Notes: a model not told the origin generated them from the letters alone. Shown: positions 8,570 to 17,962, numbered from the stretch's first letter. The stretch: DNA of 64,000 bases from Oscillospiraceae bacterium (GCA_022835495.1 BQOK01000001.1:1798001-1862000); one strand, 5' to 3'. Numbers and translations are program-made.

Positions 8570-8891
8570 TTCCAGTGGGAGAAGCAAAGACATGATGCAT
8601 GAGGGCACCGTGTCTGAGACGATAAAAGTATTTTTTGACGCTTACCTCGTCCGGCGGAATGTGAGGGATTCGCTTTACTCACTTTGTTTGTCTTATTACC
8701 GGGCATCTGTTTTATCACAGGAACACAGCGAAGAAATATCCTGTTTGGCACGGATCTCCGCCTGACTGCGAGGCGCCTTTGCCGGACGGGGGATTTCTTG
8801 GCCTTCGGTGCGGGCCCACTTTGCTGGGGCGTGCGCCGAGGAGGACGTAGGATGCGGATATCGATTTTGCCTGGTTACGGCAGAAGCCCAT
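8570..8891. other. Intergenic stretch with no recognised gene
   Basis: About 320 bases between the kinase stop and the convergent terminator. Only short, weakly coding frames are present, without ribosome binding sites or recognisable motifs. No repeat or RNA structure stood out. Confidence 0.5.
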
Positions 8892-8928
8892 AAAAAGAAG
8901 CCGGCTGAAAAACAGCCGGCTTCTTTTT
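8892..8928. terminator. Bidirectional terminator
   Basis: A 16-bp stem (8892-8907 with 8913-8928; core GAAGCCGGCTG) around loop AAAAA. It is flanked by an A-run on one side and a T-run on the other, so it serves both the kinase from the left and the DUF362 gene from the right. Confidence 0.9.
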
Positions 8929-8980
8929 ATGCTATCCCCAATTCCTGGTTTCTGCTGCCGTGTGGTAAAAAACGGGGCGG

Positions 8981-9847
8981 TCAATCCAGGCGGAGCAGCT
9001 CGTAGCTGCGGCTGCCCACGCCCAGGGCTGCGGCGGCCTCCACCGTGTGCACGCCGTTCAGGGATTCGATGCGCCGGATGAGATCGGCTTTGCCGGGGTC
9101 GGCCGAAGCGTAAACAAGGTCGAGGCAGGCCTGGTCCAGCGCCACCGGGTCCAGCGAGGCAAGAATGCCGATGTCGGCGAGCTTGGGGTCCTCGGCCACC
9201 GCGCAGCAGTCGCAGTCCACAGACATGTTGCGCATGATGTTCACAAAGCCGATCCTGCCGGCGAAACGGTCGGTAATAGACTTGGCGGCATCGGCCATTG
9301 CCTCCAGGAACAGATCGTGCTCGGCGGTCCAGATTTCCTCCGGCTTGCCGGCGCCGTGGATATAGGCTTTGCCGTAGGCGGAGGCCAGGCCGATCGAGAT
9401 ATTTTTCAGCGCCCCGCCAAACCCGCCCATGGGGTGCCCCTTGAAATGCGAGAGCACCAGCAGGGAATCATAGTTTGCCAGGTGGGAGCCCACATAGTTT
9501 GTCTGGATCTGCCTGCCGCCGGGCACCGGGAGGGCAAGCTGGCCGTCTTCGTCCAGTATGTCTACCGGGCACAGCCCGGTCCAGCCGTGAAGCTCCATGG
9601 TGTGCCAGTGCTTTTCGGTGGTATCGCGCTCGCCCTCGTAGGCGGTGTTGCACTCGACCACCGTGCCGTGCACCTGGTCGATGGCGGGTTTTAAAAAGGC
9701 AGGGCGGATAAAATTCTGGTTGCCCACTTCCCCTGAATGGACCTTTACCGCCACCTTTCCGGGAAGTTCCAGCGATAACGCCTTAAAGGCGTCCACTACG
9801 GCATCCGGCGTGAGCCGGGAGGTAAAATATACTTTTGCTGATTCCAT
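8981..9847 (-). CDS. DUF362 family protein
   Basis: 288 residues from the ATG at 9847, which has AAAGGAG upstream; the frame runs to 9886 but without a better start. DUF362 proteins are conserved in anaerobes, often carry or neighbour iron-sulfur domains, and have no settled function. Visible here are SHFKGHPMGGFGGALKNIS, a Cys cluster VDCDCCAVAEDP near residue 210, and the ending LASLDPVALDQACLD. No added 4Fe-4S ferredoxin domain is seen. It is monocistronic, ends at the bidirectional terminator, and shares its upstream region with the divergent tRNA-Ala promoter. Confidence 0.85.
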   Translation of the reverse strand: MESAKVYFTSRLTPDAVVDAFKALSLELPGKVAVKVHSGEVGNQNFIRPAFLKPAIDQVHGTVVECNTAYEGERDTTEKHWHTMELHGWTGLCPVDILDEDGQLALPVPGGRQIQTNYVGSHLANYDSLLVLSHFKGHPMGGFGGALKNISIGLASAYGKAYIHGAGKPEEIWTAEHDLFLEAMADAAKSITDRFAGRIGFVNIMRNMSVDCDCCAVAEDPKLADIGILASLDPVALDQACLDLVYASADPGKADLIRRIESLNGVHTVEAAAALGVGSRSYELLRLD

Positions 9848-9995
9848 TGTGGTTTCTCCTTTGCTTTTTGGCAAACGGCTTTGCAAGCCCGCCTTTGTTT
9901 GATCTTATCATAAAACCTGGAGTGGGCTCCAAGTCAACTCTTTTTTGAAAAATTTTTGTGGAAAAACGAGAATGCGAAATTTTGGGAAAAGGGGA

Positions 9996-10024
9996 TTGAC
10001 AGGGAAAAGAAGGTTTGCTATAAT
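9996..10024 (+). promoter_or_regulatory. Consensus promoter of tRNA-Ala(GGC)
   Basis: Perfect TTGACA (9996-10001), 17-base spacer and perfect TATAAT (10019-10024). Confidence 0.93.
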
Positions 10025-10059
10025 AGCAAGGCAGCCGAAAAGAGCGGCATGCAGCTCGT

Positions 10060-10135
<76 letters not shown>

Positions 10136-10143
10136 CAAAAAGG

Positions 10144-10180
10144 AAGGGCCTCGTTTTTATAAACGAGGCCCTTTCTTTTT
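10144..10180 (+). terminator. Terminator of the tRNA gene
   Basis: A 13-bp stem AAGGGCCTCGTTT with its complement around loop TTAT, then a T-rich tail. Confidence 0.92.
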
Positions 10181-10228
10181 GCTTTATATCCAATGTTTAT
10201 TGGGCACAAAAGGGCTGCTCTTCTGTAC

Positions 10229-11092
10229 TTACTTAACGGCATAAACCGCATGTCTCAAGTTTCGGCAAATCTCCCTGTACATGGTGTAAACCCGTTCCCG
10301 GTGAACGCCCAGTTGCTTTGCGGTTGCTTCCACAAGACCTGGTTCCCGGGGTTCGGCACGTAGTTTTTCATACACATATTTTTGCCGCGCGGGCAAACGC
10401 TCCACCTGTTCTTTTATAAGCAGACGGGTGCTGGCCGCCGTTAAATCTACCAGTTTCAGTTTTTCGGCGGCCAGCTGTCTGTTGAGACATTTCAAAACGC
10501 TTTGGTCCACACAATCAAAGTCGAAATATAAATAGGAAAACAGGTAATCCGATTGTTGAAGCATCCATTTTTGAATGCGCGTATAATTGAATGTAAAGTA
10601 GACATCTTTCAAGATAACCGGAGAGATGAAAAATTCAGCGTCGTCAATGGAAACATATTTGCTGCAGAATACATTAGGGTGCGCGTCTAAAAGGACAATG
10701 CGGATCATTTTGGAGGGGAACTCTTTTTTGATCTGTTTGACCGTTTGGTAACACAAGTAAGGAAAAGATCGGACACGCAAGAAATAGCCCGGGAAAAAAT
10801 AAAAAACAAAGTCCCTATCCTGGGATAAAACAGTGCAGATCTGCGCTTTGATCGTTTCATGAAGCCCTTTGTCGTAGATGGTGTCGTTTCCCATGATGGA
10901 GCAAATAGTCAATGAAGCAAAAACATTGTATCTTGTTTTTGAGGCGATCGTGTCCTGCAACAGGACGGACCAGAAGCCGATGGAGAAAGAAAAGCCGAAA
11001 AGCGGGAAACGCTTGAATTTTTGCAATAACAATTCCTTTTTAAAAGGGATTGTTATCCCGCTTGCCCCATAGAAAAGAGATAAATCCCGCAA
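10229..11092 (-). CDS. Unrecognised protein with a C-terminal helix-turn-helix
   Basis: I do not recognise the family. The first two thirds are rich in Phe, Tyr and Leu (for example FFPGYFLRVRSFPYLCYQT) with no clear membrane segments. The last 70 residues look like a sigma-region-4 or LuxR-type HTH: LPARQKYVYEKLRAEP, then ATAKQLGVHRERVYTMYREI. A DNA-binding regulator is therefore likely. The start is unsure: the TTG at 11092 has no good ribosome binding site, and a near-perfect palindrome (11026-11056) lies in the first codons, so a downstream ATG may be the true start. The nearest neighbour is the divergent lipoprotein/kinase pair. Confidence 0.55.
   Translation of the reverse strand: MRDLSLFYGASGITIPFKKELLLQKFKRFPLFGFSFSIGFWSVLLQDTIASKTRYNVFASLTICSIMGNDTIYDKGLHETIKAQICTVLSQDRDFVFYFFPGYFLRVRSFPYLCYQTVKQIKKEFPSKMIRIVLLDAHPNVFCSKYVSIDDAEFFISPVILKDVYFTFNYTRIQKWMLQQSDYLFSYLYFDFDCVDQSVLKCLNRQLAAEKLKLVDLTAASTRLLIKEQVERLPARQKYVYEKLRAEPREPGLVEATAKQLGVHRERVYTMYREICRNLRHAVYAVK
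11026..11056. promoter_or_regulatory. 15-bp palindrome in the intergenic/5' region
   Basis: ATAACAATTCCTTTT (11026-11040) is mirrored by 11041-11056 with one mismatch. It lies between the HTH gene and the divergent lipoprotein operon, a good position for an operator. Confidence 0.45.
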
Positions 11093-11123
11093 AGCGGCAG
11101 GCTACTTTATTTATGAAAACCAC

Positions 11124-11203
11124 TTTCAAAAAGCCGTCGTATCCCCTATAATGAGATTATATATTTTACGGCCTGCTTCCAAAAGGCGGCGCTTGCGCGC
11201 CGC
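11124..11203 (+). promoter_or_regulatory. Promoter and leader hairpin of the lipoprotein/kinase operon
   Basis: TTTCAA at 11124-11129, 17-base spacer, TATAAT at 11147-11152. In the leader, GCGGCGC (11186-11192) and GCGCCGC (11197-11203) form a tight hairpin with loop TTGC, followed by TTT only. It may stabilise the transcript or act as a weak attenuator. Confidence 0.5.
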
Positions 11204-11273
11204 TTTGACCAAGTGGGCCGCGCAAACGCGGTTGGCCCCGGCGCGCGGGCAAAGGGGAGTAAAGGAGAAAACA

Positions 11274-12734
11274 ATGAGGCGGATGGCACGATGCACGGCG
11301 GCTTTGCTGGCGGCGGCTTTGGTTTTGGGCGGCTGCGGGCAGCCGGCGGGGCAGCAGGGGGTCAAGCTGGACCCCAAGCACCCGGTAAACATTACGGTCT
11401 GGCATTATTACAACAGTGCCCAGCAGGTAGCGTTCGACAAGCTGGTGGAGCAGTTCAACACCACCGAGGGGGCGCAGCGCGGCATTTTTGTGGAGGCGCA
11501 CAGCCAGGGCAACGTGACCGATCTGGAAGGCAAGGTGCTGGACGCCTTTAACAAGGCGGTGGGCAGCGAGGCGCCGCCGGATATTTTTTCTTCCTATGCA
11601 GACACCGCATACGCCATTGAAAAGATGGGGCATTTGGTGGATCTGGAGCAATATATGACGCAGGAAGAGCTCAGCGGCTATGTGGACTCGTTTGTGGAAG
11701 AGGGGCGCATTGGCGAAAATGGTGAGCTTCGCATTTTCCCCACGGCGAAATCCAGCGAGATCTTTATGCTGAACAAGACCGCGTGGGACGCCTTTTCGGC
11801 GGCGACCGGCGCGCAGCTGGACCAGCTGGAAACGCGGGAGGGGCTTGCGGCCACCGCACAGCAATATTATGAGTGGACCGACGGCCTTACGCCGGACACT
11901 GCAAACGACGGCAAGGCCTTTTATGGGCGGGACGCCATGGCCAACATGTTTATCATCGGTTCGCAGGAACTGGGCGTTGAGCTTCTGCACGTGGAGGGCC
12001 AGCAGGTGGAATTGCAGGTGGACACGGAAGTGATGCGCCGCCTGTGGGATTTTTATTATGTGCCCTATGTAAACGGCTGGTACAGCGCTTACGGGCGTTT
12101 TCGCGCCGACGATGTGAAGCTGGGGGAGATCGCGGCGTATACAGGGTCTACCGCCTCTGCGCTGTACTTCCCCGACCAGGTGGAAACGGCACAGGGCACG
12201 CAGGACGTGGAATACCTGGTGCTTCCGGACCCCTCCTTTGAGGGAGCAAAGCCCTGTGCGGTGCAGCAGGGGGCGGGAATGGTGGTGACCAAAAGCACCC
12301 CTGAGCGCGAGTATGCGGCGGTGGAATTTTTGAAATGGTTTACCCAAACAGCCAACAATGTGGAGTTCGCCTGCACCGCGGGGTATCTGCCTGTAAAAAA
12401 AGAGGCGCTGGACCGGCAGGTGCTGGACGGCATGATCGCGGAAAACGGCCTGGAAGTGACGGATAAGACCTATGATTCCCTGGTGACCTGCTTTGAACTG
12501 GTGAAAACCCATGAGCTGTACACCAGCAAGGCGTTTGACAACGGCGCGGCGGTGCGCAAGGTGCTGGAATACAACCTGGCCGACAAGGCCGCGGCGGACC
12601 GGGAACTGGTGGAACAGCGCCTGGCAGAGGGGCAGACCCGGCAGCAGGCCACGGCGGACCTGACCGGGGACGCGGCGTTTGGCGAATGGCTGGCGCAGTT
12701 TGAAGCCGCATTGCACAAAGCGGCCGGAAAATAA
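11274..12734 (+). CDS. ABC-type extracellular solute-binding lipoprotein (family 1)
   Basis: 486 residues from the ATG at 11274, which follows AAAGGAG. The N-terminus is a lipoprotein signal peptide with lipobox LGGC (Cys21), so it should be anchored on the outer face of the membrane. The body has the family 1 carbohydrate-binding fold (NITVWHYYNSAQQVAFDKLV near the N-terminus; EREYAAVEFLKWFTQTANN near residue 350). There are no transporter permeases or ATPase beside it. The next gene, 36 bases on, is a membrane hybrid kinase, so its likely job is presenting ligand to that sensor rather than feeding a transporter. That partnership is inferred from context. Confidence 0.85.
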   Translation: MRRMARCTAALLAAALVLGGCGQPAGQQGVKLDPKHPVNITVWHYYNSAQQVAFDKLVEQFNTTEGAQRGIFVEAHSQGNVTDLEGKVLDAFNKAVGSEAPPDIFSSYADTAYAIEKMGHLVDLEQYMTQEELSGYVDSFVEEGRIGENGELRIFPTAKSSEIFMLNKTAWDAFSAATGAQLDQLETREGLAATAQQYYEWTDGLTPDTANDGKAFYGRDAMANMFIIGSQELGVELLHVEGQQVELQVDTEVMRRLWDFYYVPYVNGWYSAYGRFRADDVKLGEIAAYTGSTASALYFPDQVETAQGTQDVEYLVLPDPSFEGAKPCAVQQGAGMVVTKSTPEREYAAVEFLKWFTQTANNVEFACTAGYLPVKKEALDRQVLDGMIAENGLEVTDKTYDSLVTCFELVKTHELYTSKAFDNGAAVRKVLEYNLADKAAADRELVEQRLAEGQTRQQATADLTGDAAFGEWLAQFEAALHKAAGK

Positions 12735-12770
12735 GGGGCGGGAACCATCACAAGCAAAGGAGGATAGGGC

Positions 12771-15700
12771 GTGGAGCAGGCAAAAAAGAAAAAGAGCCGG
12801 CGGATCTTTCGCATGTTTTTGCTGCCGTTGGTGGTCATTTTGCTGGCCCAGGCGTTTATTTCCTACGGAACGGTAACTTTTTCGGGAACCTTTGCAGCCC
12901 TGCAGAACTATTCCGAAGGGCAGTTTGAACAGGCGATCGAAAATCGCAGGCTGCTACTGGAAAACACGCTCACGCAGCAGGAAACCGGCCTGCAGGGAGC
13001 AGCCGCCCAGATGGGGGCCAAGCTGGAAGCTTTTTTGGAGGAGCGGGGCTTTGACCTGGGGCAATTCCGGCAGGACCGGGCCGCACAGGAGGATTTTTTG
13101 GCTGCGGTGGGCGAGGATGTGATCCGTTTGATGCGGCAGAACCAGGCTACCGGGGCTTTTTTGATCCTCTCGAACCCGGAGGTGGAGGCCGCGGGGGGCG
13201 AGGCCAGCGGGCTTTACCTGCGTGACGGGGACCCGCTTTCAAACCCGGCGGATTATTCGGATATGGAACTGGTGCGGGGCATGCCGGAGAACACCCGGAA
13301 GCTGCGCATTCCGCTGGCGACCTTGTGGCAGCGCAGCTTCCGGTTTGAGGCGCCGGGCAGCCGCGGGGCGGACGATTTCTTTTTTGACCCGTATCTGGCC
13401 GCGAAGCGGCAGCCGGAGCTGGGGGTGGAAAATCTGGGCAGCTGGAACGGCTCGTTTTGCCTGGAAGGGGATGTGGAGCGGGATTCGTACCGCATGATTA
13501 CCTTTACGGTGCCGCTTTTGGGGGCGGACGGCCAGGTGTATGGGGTTTTGGGCGCCGAGCTTTCGGAAACATACCTTACCCGCCTGCTGCCTTTTAAGGA
13601 GATCGCGGCGGAGCAGCAGGGGGCATACGCCCTGCTGGAACGCAGTACAGACGGGACCTACCGCGCCGTGTTTGTGACCGGCCCGGTGGCGGCGCGGGCC
13701 TTTGCCGGGGCCGGGAATGTGAACTTTGCCGAAGCGCAGCCCGGCAGTTTGATGCGGTTTGCGCAGCTGACGGACGCGGGCCAGCCGCTGTATGCGGTGC
13801 TGAAAGGCCTGAACCTTTACAACAGCAACACCCCGTTTGCCGAGCGGGAATGGTATTTGGCAGGGATCGAGAATCACGAAGCGCTGTTCGGGATCAGCGA
13901 ACAGCTGCTGCGGATTTTCATTCTGGCCACCATTCTGGCGCTGGCGGTGGGCGTGGCAGGCGTTTATGCGGCGGTGGTGCATGTGACCCGCCCGATCCGC
14001 CGGCTGTCGCGCTGCATCCAGGGCAGCAAGGAAAACGAGCTGACAGGATATGAGCCCAGTAATATCCTGGAGGTAGATGAGCTGTATCACACCATCAGCG
14101 AACTGACCGAACAGCAAAGGCAGGCCGAATATGCGCTGCGCCAGGAAAAGGAGCGTTACCGCCTGGCGCTGCAAAGCAGCACCGATATCCTGCTCACGCT
14201 GGACATGGTTACCGACCAGGCGGAGTTTGTGAACCTGCGCGGGCAGGAGGAGAGCAAAAATATCCTGCACTTTTTGCAGGATCTCCGCATAAGGGACACG
14301 GTCTACCCGGACGATCAACGCGTGCTGGCGGCCCGCCTGAGGGAGGCGCAGGACGAGGTGTGCGTGACCTTTCGCACGCGGCTGTTCAGTGCGGACGGCC
14401 AGTATCAGTGGTACGAGCTCAGCGGAAAGGTGCTGCGGGATGCGGGCGGCGCGGCGCGTATCATTGGTTCGCTGCGCAATGTGCAGCAGGAAAAGACCCG
14501 CGAGCTGGAGGAATACGAATCGCTGCACCGCGACCCGGTGACCGGCCTGTACCGGCGCACCTCGGGCGGCTCGATCGTGCAGGCCAGCGTTGAGAGCGGG
14601 ATCGGCGGCTGCATGCTGCTGCTGGATATCAAGGGCTTTCTGCAGTTTAACGAGCGGTTCAACATGGCCATGGGCGACGCGGTGCTGGAAGAGGTGGGGC
14701 GCCTGCTGCGCGAGATGGTGGGCCAGCCCCGGCGCTGGGGCGCCGCCGAACCGGTGGCGGTGCGCCTGGGCGGCGATGAATTCCTGGTGTGGCTGGAAGG
14801 GGCGGACCGCGCAGGGGCCGAGCGCTTTGCACAGGAGCTGGGCACCCGGGCCGGGCAGTTGTATGCCGAGGCGAGCTACCAGGTGGAGTTTGCCGTGGGC
14901 GCGCATATGGCGGATGGAAAGGCAAGCTATGCGCAACAGTTGGAAATGGCGGAAAAAGCGCTGCGCCGCGCAAAAAATCAGGAAACACAGGAACCGGTAT
15001 TTTACGAGGACATCCCCGCCGAGGAGCTGGCGGACCTGGCCCAGGCGGGCATCAGCCAGATTGCGCGGATTCCCCGGCAGGGGCAGCTCAATCTGGTATC
15101 GCTGGCCTTCAACTTTTTCGATAAGAGCCAGGATGTGACCACCATTATGGCCGTGCTGCTGCCAAAGCTGGGGCGCGGCTGCGGGGCGCGCCATATTTTG
15201 CTGAGCCAGATCAGCTGGGATTTTTACACTGTGAGCGCCGCCTACCAGTGGCATGCGGAGCGCGGCGGCAGCCAGGAGGCCCCCCGGCACTGGGGGCCCG
15301 AAGCCTTTCAGCAGCAGGTGGCCGGGCTGCAAAAGCAGCCGCCGGATTGCTGGCGGCTGGAAGAGCTTACCGAAGAACAGCGGGCGTTCCTGCTGGCACC
15401 CGAAAACGAGGGCCTGGCGCTGCCAATGTATGACAACGGCGTTTACATGGGGGCGGCGGTGTTCACCGGCGGCCGGTGGAACGCGGAACAGCGCGCGGAG
15501 CTGCAAGAGATCGTGAAGATCATGGAGGCGAACCTGAACCGGGCGCGGTACGACCTGGCAAGCCGCGCAAAGAGCGATTTTTTGAGCCGGATGAGCCACG
15601 AGATCCGCACCCCCATGAACGCGATCATCGGCATGACGACCCTGGCGCGCCAGCACACTCAGGACAAAACGGCGGTGGAGGGATACCTTTGCAAGATCGA

Positions 15701-16700
15701 CCAGTCCTCGCAGTATTTGCTGGGGCTGATCAACGACGTGCTGGACATGAGCAAGATCGAGAGCGGCAAGCTGGAGCTTGAAGCGGTGGATTTCAGCCTG
15801 GAACAGCTTTTGCGGGAGATCGGCGACCTGATCACGCCGCAAATGGAGGGAAAGGGCATCGATTACCGGGCCGAGGTCCAGGTGCGCAGCCCCTGGGTAT
15901 ACGGCGACCAGCTGCGGTTGAAGCAGGTGCTGGTGAACCTGCTCAGCAACGCGCTGAAGTTCACCCCCCGGGGCGGCAAGGTGCTGCTGATCCTCCGGCA
16001 GGAGGCGCAGAACAAGGTGTTTTTCTCGGTGAGGGACAGCGGCATTGGCGTGAGCCAGGAGGCTGCGGGCCGCATTTTCCGTTCGTTTGAACAGGCCGGG
16101 CCGGGCATTGCGCGCCAGTACGGCGGCACGGGCCTGGGGCTGGCCATCAGCAGCAGGCTGGTGCGCATGATGGGCGGTGAGATCCGGCTGGACAGCGAGG
16201 TGGGCAAGGGCAGCGACTTTTATTTTGCAATCACCCTGCCCGCCGGGCAGGAGCAGCAGCCCGGCAGCGGCCAGCCCCTGCTCAGCGAGGAAGAGCTGTT
16301 TTGCGGCAAGCGGGTCCTTTTGGTGGAGGATAACGCGCTGAACATGGAGATCGCGCGGGAAATTTTGGAGATGAAGGGCTTCACGGTGGAGCAGGCGGGG
16401 GATGGGGCCGAGGCGCTGGAGCGCTTCCAGGCCAGCGAACCCGGATGGTACGCCCTGATTCTGATGGACATTCAGATGCCGGTGATGGACGGGCTGGAAG
16501 CCACCAAGGAAATCCGGCGGCTGGCAAGGCCGGACGCCGCCCAGGTGCCCATTGTTGCCATGACCGCGAACGCCTTCAATGAGGACATGCGCAAATCGGT
16601 GGAGAGCGGCATGAACGGGCATTTGGCCAAGCCCATCGAGATGAAGACGTTCAGCCTGATGCTGCGGCAGGTTTTAAGCGAAAAACAGAAAAAGGAATAA
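12771..16700 (+). CDS. Membrane hybrid histidine kinase with an intact GGDEF domain
   Basis: 1309 residues from the GTG at 12771, with AGGAGG seven bases upstream. In order: TM1 (about 12-32); an extracellular Cache-like sensor (about 35-370); TM2 (about 376-400) and HAMP; a PAS-like region (about 455-590); GGDEF (about 605-755) with active-site RLGGDEF near 665; a GAF-like region (about 770-925); HisKA with His in FLSRMSHEIRTPMNA near 945; HATPase (NLLSNALKFTP, DSGIGVS, GTGLGLAIS); and a receiver with Asp in ILMDIQMPVMDG near 1231. Both a kinase relay and c-di-GMP synthesis are therefore predicted in one chain. It is co-transcribed with the upstream solute-binding lipoprotein, a probable sensory partner. 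Confidence 0.9.
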   Translation: MEQAKKKKSRRIFRMFLLPLVVILLAQAFISYGTVTFSGTFAALQNYSEGQFEQAIENRRLLLENTLTQQETGLQGAAAQMGAKLEAFLEERGFDLGQFRQDRAAQEDFLAAVGEDVIRLMRQNQATGAFLILSNPEVEAAGGEASGLYLRDGDPLSNPADYSDMELVRGMPENTRKLRIPLATLWQRSFRFEAPGSRGADDFFFDPYLAAKRQPELGVENLGSWNGSFCLEGDVERDSYRMITFTVPLLGADGQVYGVLGAELSETYLTRLLPFKEIAAEQQGAYALLERSTDGTYRAVFVTGPVAARAFAGAGNVNFAEAQPGSLMRFAQLTDAGQPLYAVLKGLNLYNSNTPFAEREWYLAGIENHEALFGISEQLLRIFILATILALAVGVAGVYAAVVHVTRPIRRLSRCIQGSKENELTGYEPSNILEVDELYHTISELTEQQRQAEYALRQEKERYRLALQSSTDILLTLDMVTDQAEFVNLRGQEESKNILHFLQDLRIRDTVYPDDQRVLAARLREAQDEVCVTFRTRLFSADGQYQWYELSGKVLRDAGGAARIIGSLRNVQQEKTRELEEYESLHRDPVTGLYRRTSGGSIVQASVESGIGGCMLLLDIKGFLQFNERFNMAMGDAVLEEVGRLLREMVGQPRRWGAAEPVAVRLGGDEFLVWLEGADRAGAERFAQELGTRAGQLYAEASYQVEFAVGAHMADGKASYAQQLEMAEKALRRAKNQETQEPVFYEDIPAEELADLAQAGISQIARIPRQGQLNLVSLAFNFFDKSQDVTTIMAVLLPKLGRGCGARHILLSQISWDFYTVSAAYQWHAERGGSQEAPRHWGPEAFQQQVAGLQKQPPDCWRLEELTEEQRAFLLAPENEGLALPMYDNGVYMGAAVFTGGRWNAEQRAELQEIVKIMEANLNRARYDLASRAKSDFLSRMSHEIRTPMNAIIGMTTLARQHTQDKTAVEGYLCKIDQSSQYLLGLINDVLDMSKIESGKLELEAVDFSLEQLLREIGDLITPQMEGKGIDYRAEVQVRSPWVYGDQLRLKQVLVNLLSNALKFTPRGGKVLLILRQEAQNKVFFSVRDSGIGVSQEAAGRIFRSFEQAGPGIARQYGGTGLGLAISSRLVRMMGGEIRLDSEVGKGSDFYFAITLPAGQEQQPGSGQPLLSEEELFCGKRVLLVEDNALNMEIAREILEMKGFTVEQAGDGAEALERFQASEPGWYALILMDIQMPVMDGLEATKEIRRLARPDAAQVPIVAMTANAFNEDMRKSVESGMNGHLAKPIEMKTFSLMLRQVLSEKQKKE

Positions 16701-16706
16701 AGCCAC

Positions 16707-17693
16707 ATGGAATTAGCAATTGCAAAGGCGATCGTGCACGTATTGGACCCGGCCGGCGGCGCGCCGGTATTTTCGGACCGGCTGCTGGAGCTGGAGGGCG
16801 AAACCCGGGATTACCTGGCCGGGCACCTGGAAAAGGCATATTATAACGATGCGGGCAAAACCTGCACCTTCCTGGCGGAGTCCACGTTTCCGCCGCTGCT
16901 GCTGGAGGAGGCGGATTTTGTGCAGGCCTCCAAGCGGATCGCACAGCTCTTTTTCGATGTGATGCGGCAGAATGCGGCCATTCCCGCGGCGGATTTGTTT
17001 GTGGCGCTGTGCAGCATCGACGGGCACGAGAGCGTGGCGATTTTAAAAATGAACTACAAGGCGGCGTTCGCCCATTTTTACCAGCAGGTGGAGGGGCAGC
17101 ACTACAACGCGCTGATCAAACAGCGCACCGTTTTGCCCCCGGCCAGCACAAAGCCGGATGAATCGGTGATCGTGGATATGACCGACGGCACGGTGCGGCT
17201 GGTGGAGAAAAAGTTCGAGCTGGACGGCAGCAAGGATTTTTACATCTCCACCCGCATTCTGCACACGACCCAAACCCAGCCCGAACGGGCAAAGCTGCGG
17301 GCGGTGCAGGCTGCGGCGGCACAGGCAGTAAAGGAAAATTACGACGACAGCAAAAAAACGGAGTGCGAGGTGGCGACCATTCTGTGCGAGGAGGCCGCCG
17401 CCGGCGGCGGAAGCCTGCCGGTGGAGCGGGTGCGCCGGCGGATCGAGGAGGAATTCCCCCTGGCGGCCCCGGCCTTTGCGCAGGAACTGGAAAACACCGG
17501 CCTTGCGCCCGAGGAACGGGTGGAGGTGCCGCCCGCGCGCATTCGGCGCATGGAGTTCCAGTCCATCAAAACCGAGAGCGGCATTGAAATGAAAATCCCC
17601 ACCAGCCTGCTTGCGGGGGAGAACGACTATGTGGAGTTCATCAACGACCCGGACGGCACCATCTCGCTGCTGGTAAAGGGGATCATGATCTGA
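16707..17693 (+). CDS. Nucleoid-associated protein (NdpA/YejK-like)
   Basis: 328 residues, with the 37-kDa nucleoid-associated protein architecture: MELAIAKAIVHVLDP at the start, AESTFPPLLLEEADFVQASK, then LFVALCSIDGHESVAILKMN. The C-terminal half has KTESGIEMKIPTSLL and a final NDPDGTISLLVKG. Homologues bind the chromosome; the exact role in Firmicutes is not settled. It begins six bases after the kinase stop with AAGGAAT as ribosome binding site, so it is likely in the same transcript, which ends at the hairpin at 17706. Confidence 0.8.
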   Translation: MELAIAKAIVHVLDPAGGAPVFSDRLLELEGETRDYLAGHLEKAYYNDAGKTCTFLAESTFPPLLLEEADFVQASKRIAQLFFDVMRQNAAIPAADLFVALCSIDGHESVAILKMNYKAAFAHFYQQVEGQHYNALIKQRTVLPPASTKPDESVIVDMTDGTVRLVEKKFELDGSKDFYISTRILHTTQTQPERAKLRAVQAAAAQAVKENYDDSKKTECEVATILCEEAAAGGGSLPVERVRRRIEEEFPLAAPAFAQELENTGLAPEERVEVPPARIRRMEFQSIKTESGIEMKIPTSLLAGENDYVEFINDPDGTISLLVKGIMI

Positions 17694-17705
17694 ACGGGGT
17701 TGGCT

Positions 17706-17750
17706 ATACGCAGCGCGGGGCACGGAACCCCCGCGCTGCGTATATTGTTT
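17706..17750 (+). terminator. Terminator after the nucleoid-associated protein gene
   Basis: A 15-bp stem ATACGCAGCGCGGGG with its complement around CACGGAA, followed by ATTGTTT. Confidence 0.8.
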
Positions 17751-17780
17751 ATTGCTGCGCAATAAACATCTTATCTGAAA

Positions 17781-17813
17781 GCCCCTGTGCCCCTGTAAGG
17801 GGGGCACAGGGGC
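17781..17813. other. Second GC-rich hairpin
   Basis: GCCCCTGTGCCCC pairs with GGGGCACAGGGGC around a short loop. There is no T-run on either side, so it is unlikely to be a classical terminator. From here to 17932 I see no gene. Confidence 0.55.
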
Positions 17814-17932
17814 GAAGAAAACGGCAATGCCCCAATGGAGCAAAGCGCGGCCAAAGCGGCAGTTTTAAAGGGGGGATGGAGCGGTGCGCAGCGGGCGGGA
17901 AAAGTTTCTTGGGGTTTATGTGACAAAGTTGC

Positions 17933-17962
17933 TTGCGATACCTGCCCTATAAGGTGTATAAT
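17933..17962 (+). promoter_or_regulatory. Promoter of the V-ATPase operon
   Basis: TTGCGA at 17933-17938, an 18-base spacer and TATAAT at 17957-17962, about 120 bases before the first gene. Confidence 0.6.

Noticed and set aside
11166..12716. A 516-residue minus-strand ORF opposite the solute-binding lipoprotein
   Set aside because: Same shadow effect; the plus-strand gene has signal peptide, lipobox and ribosome binding site.
13239..16622. A 1127-residue minus-strand ORF opposite the hybrid kinase
   Set aside because: Antisense shadow in GC-rich DNA; His/Gln/Leu-rich composition typical of reverse-frame translation, and no ribosome binding site.
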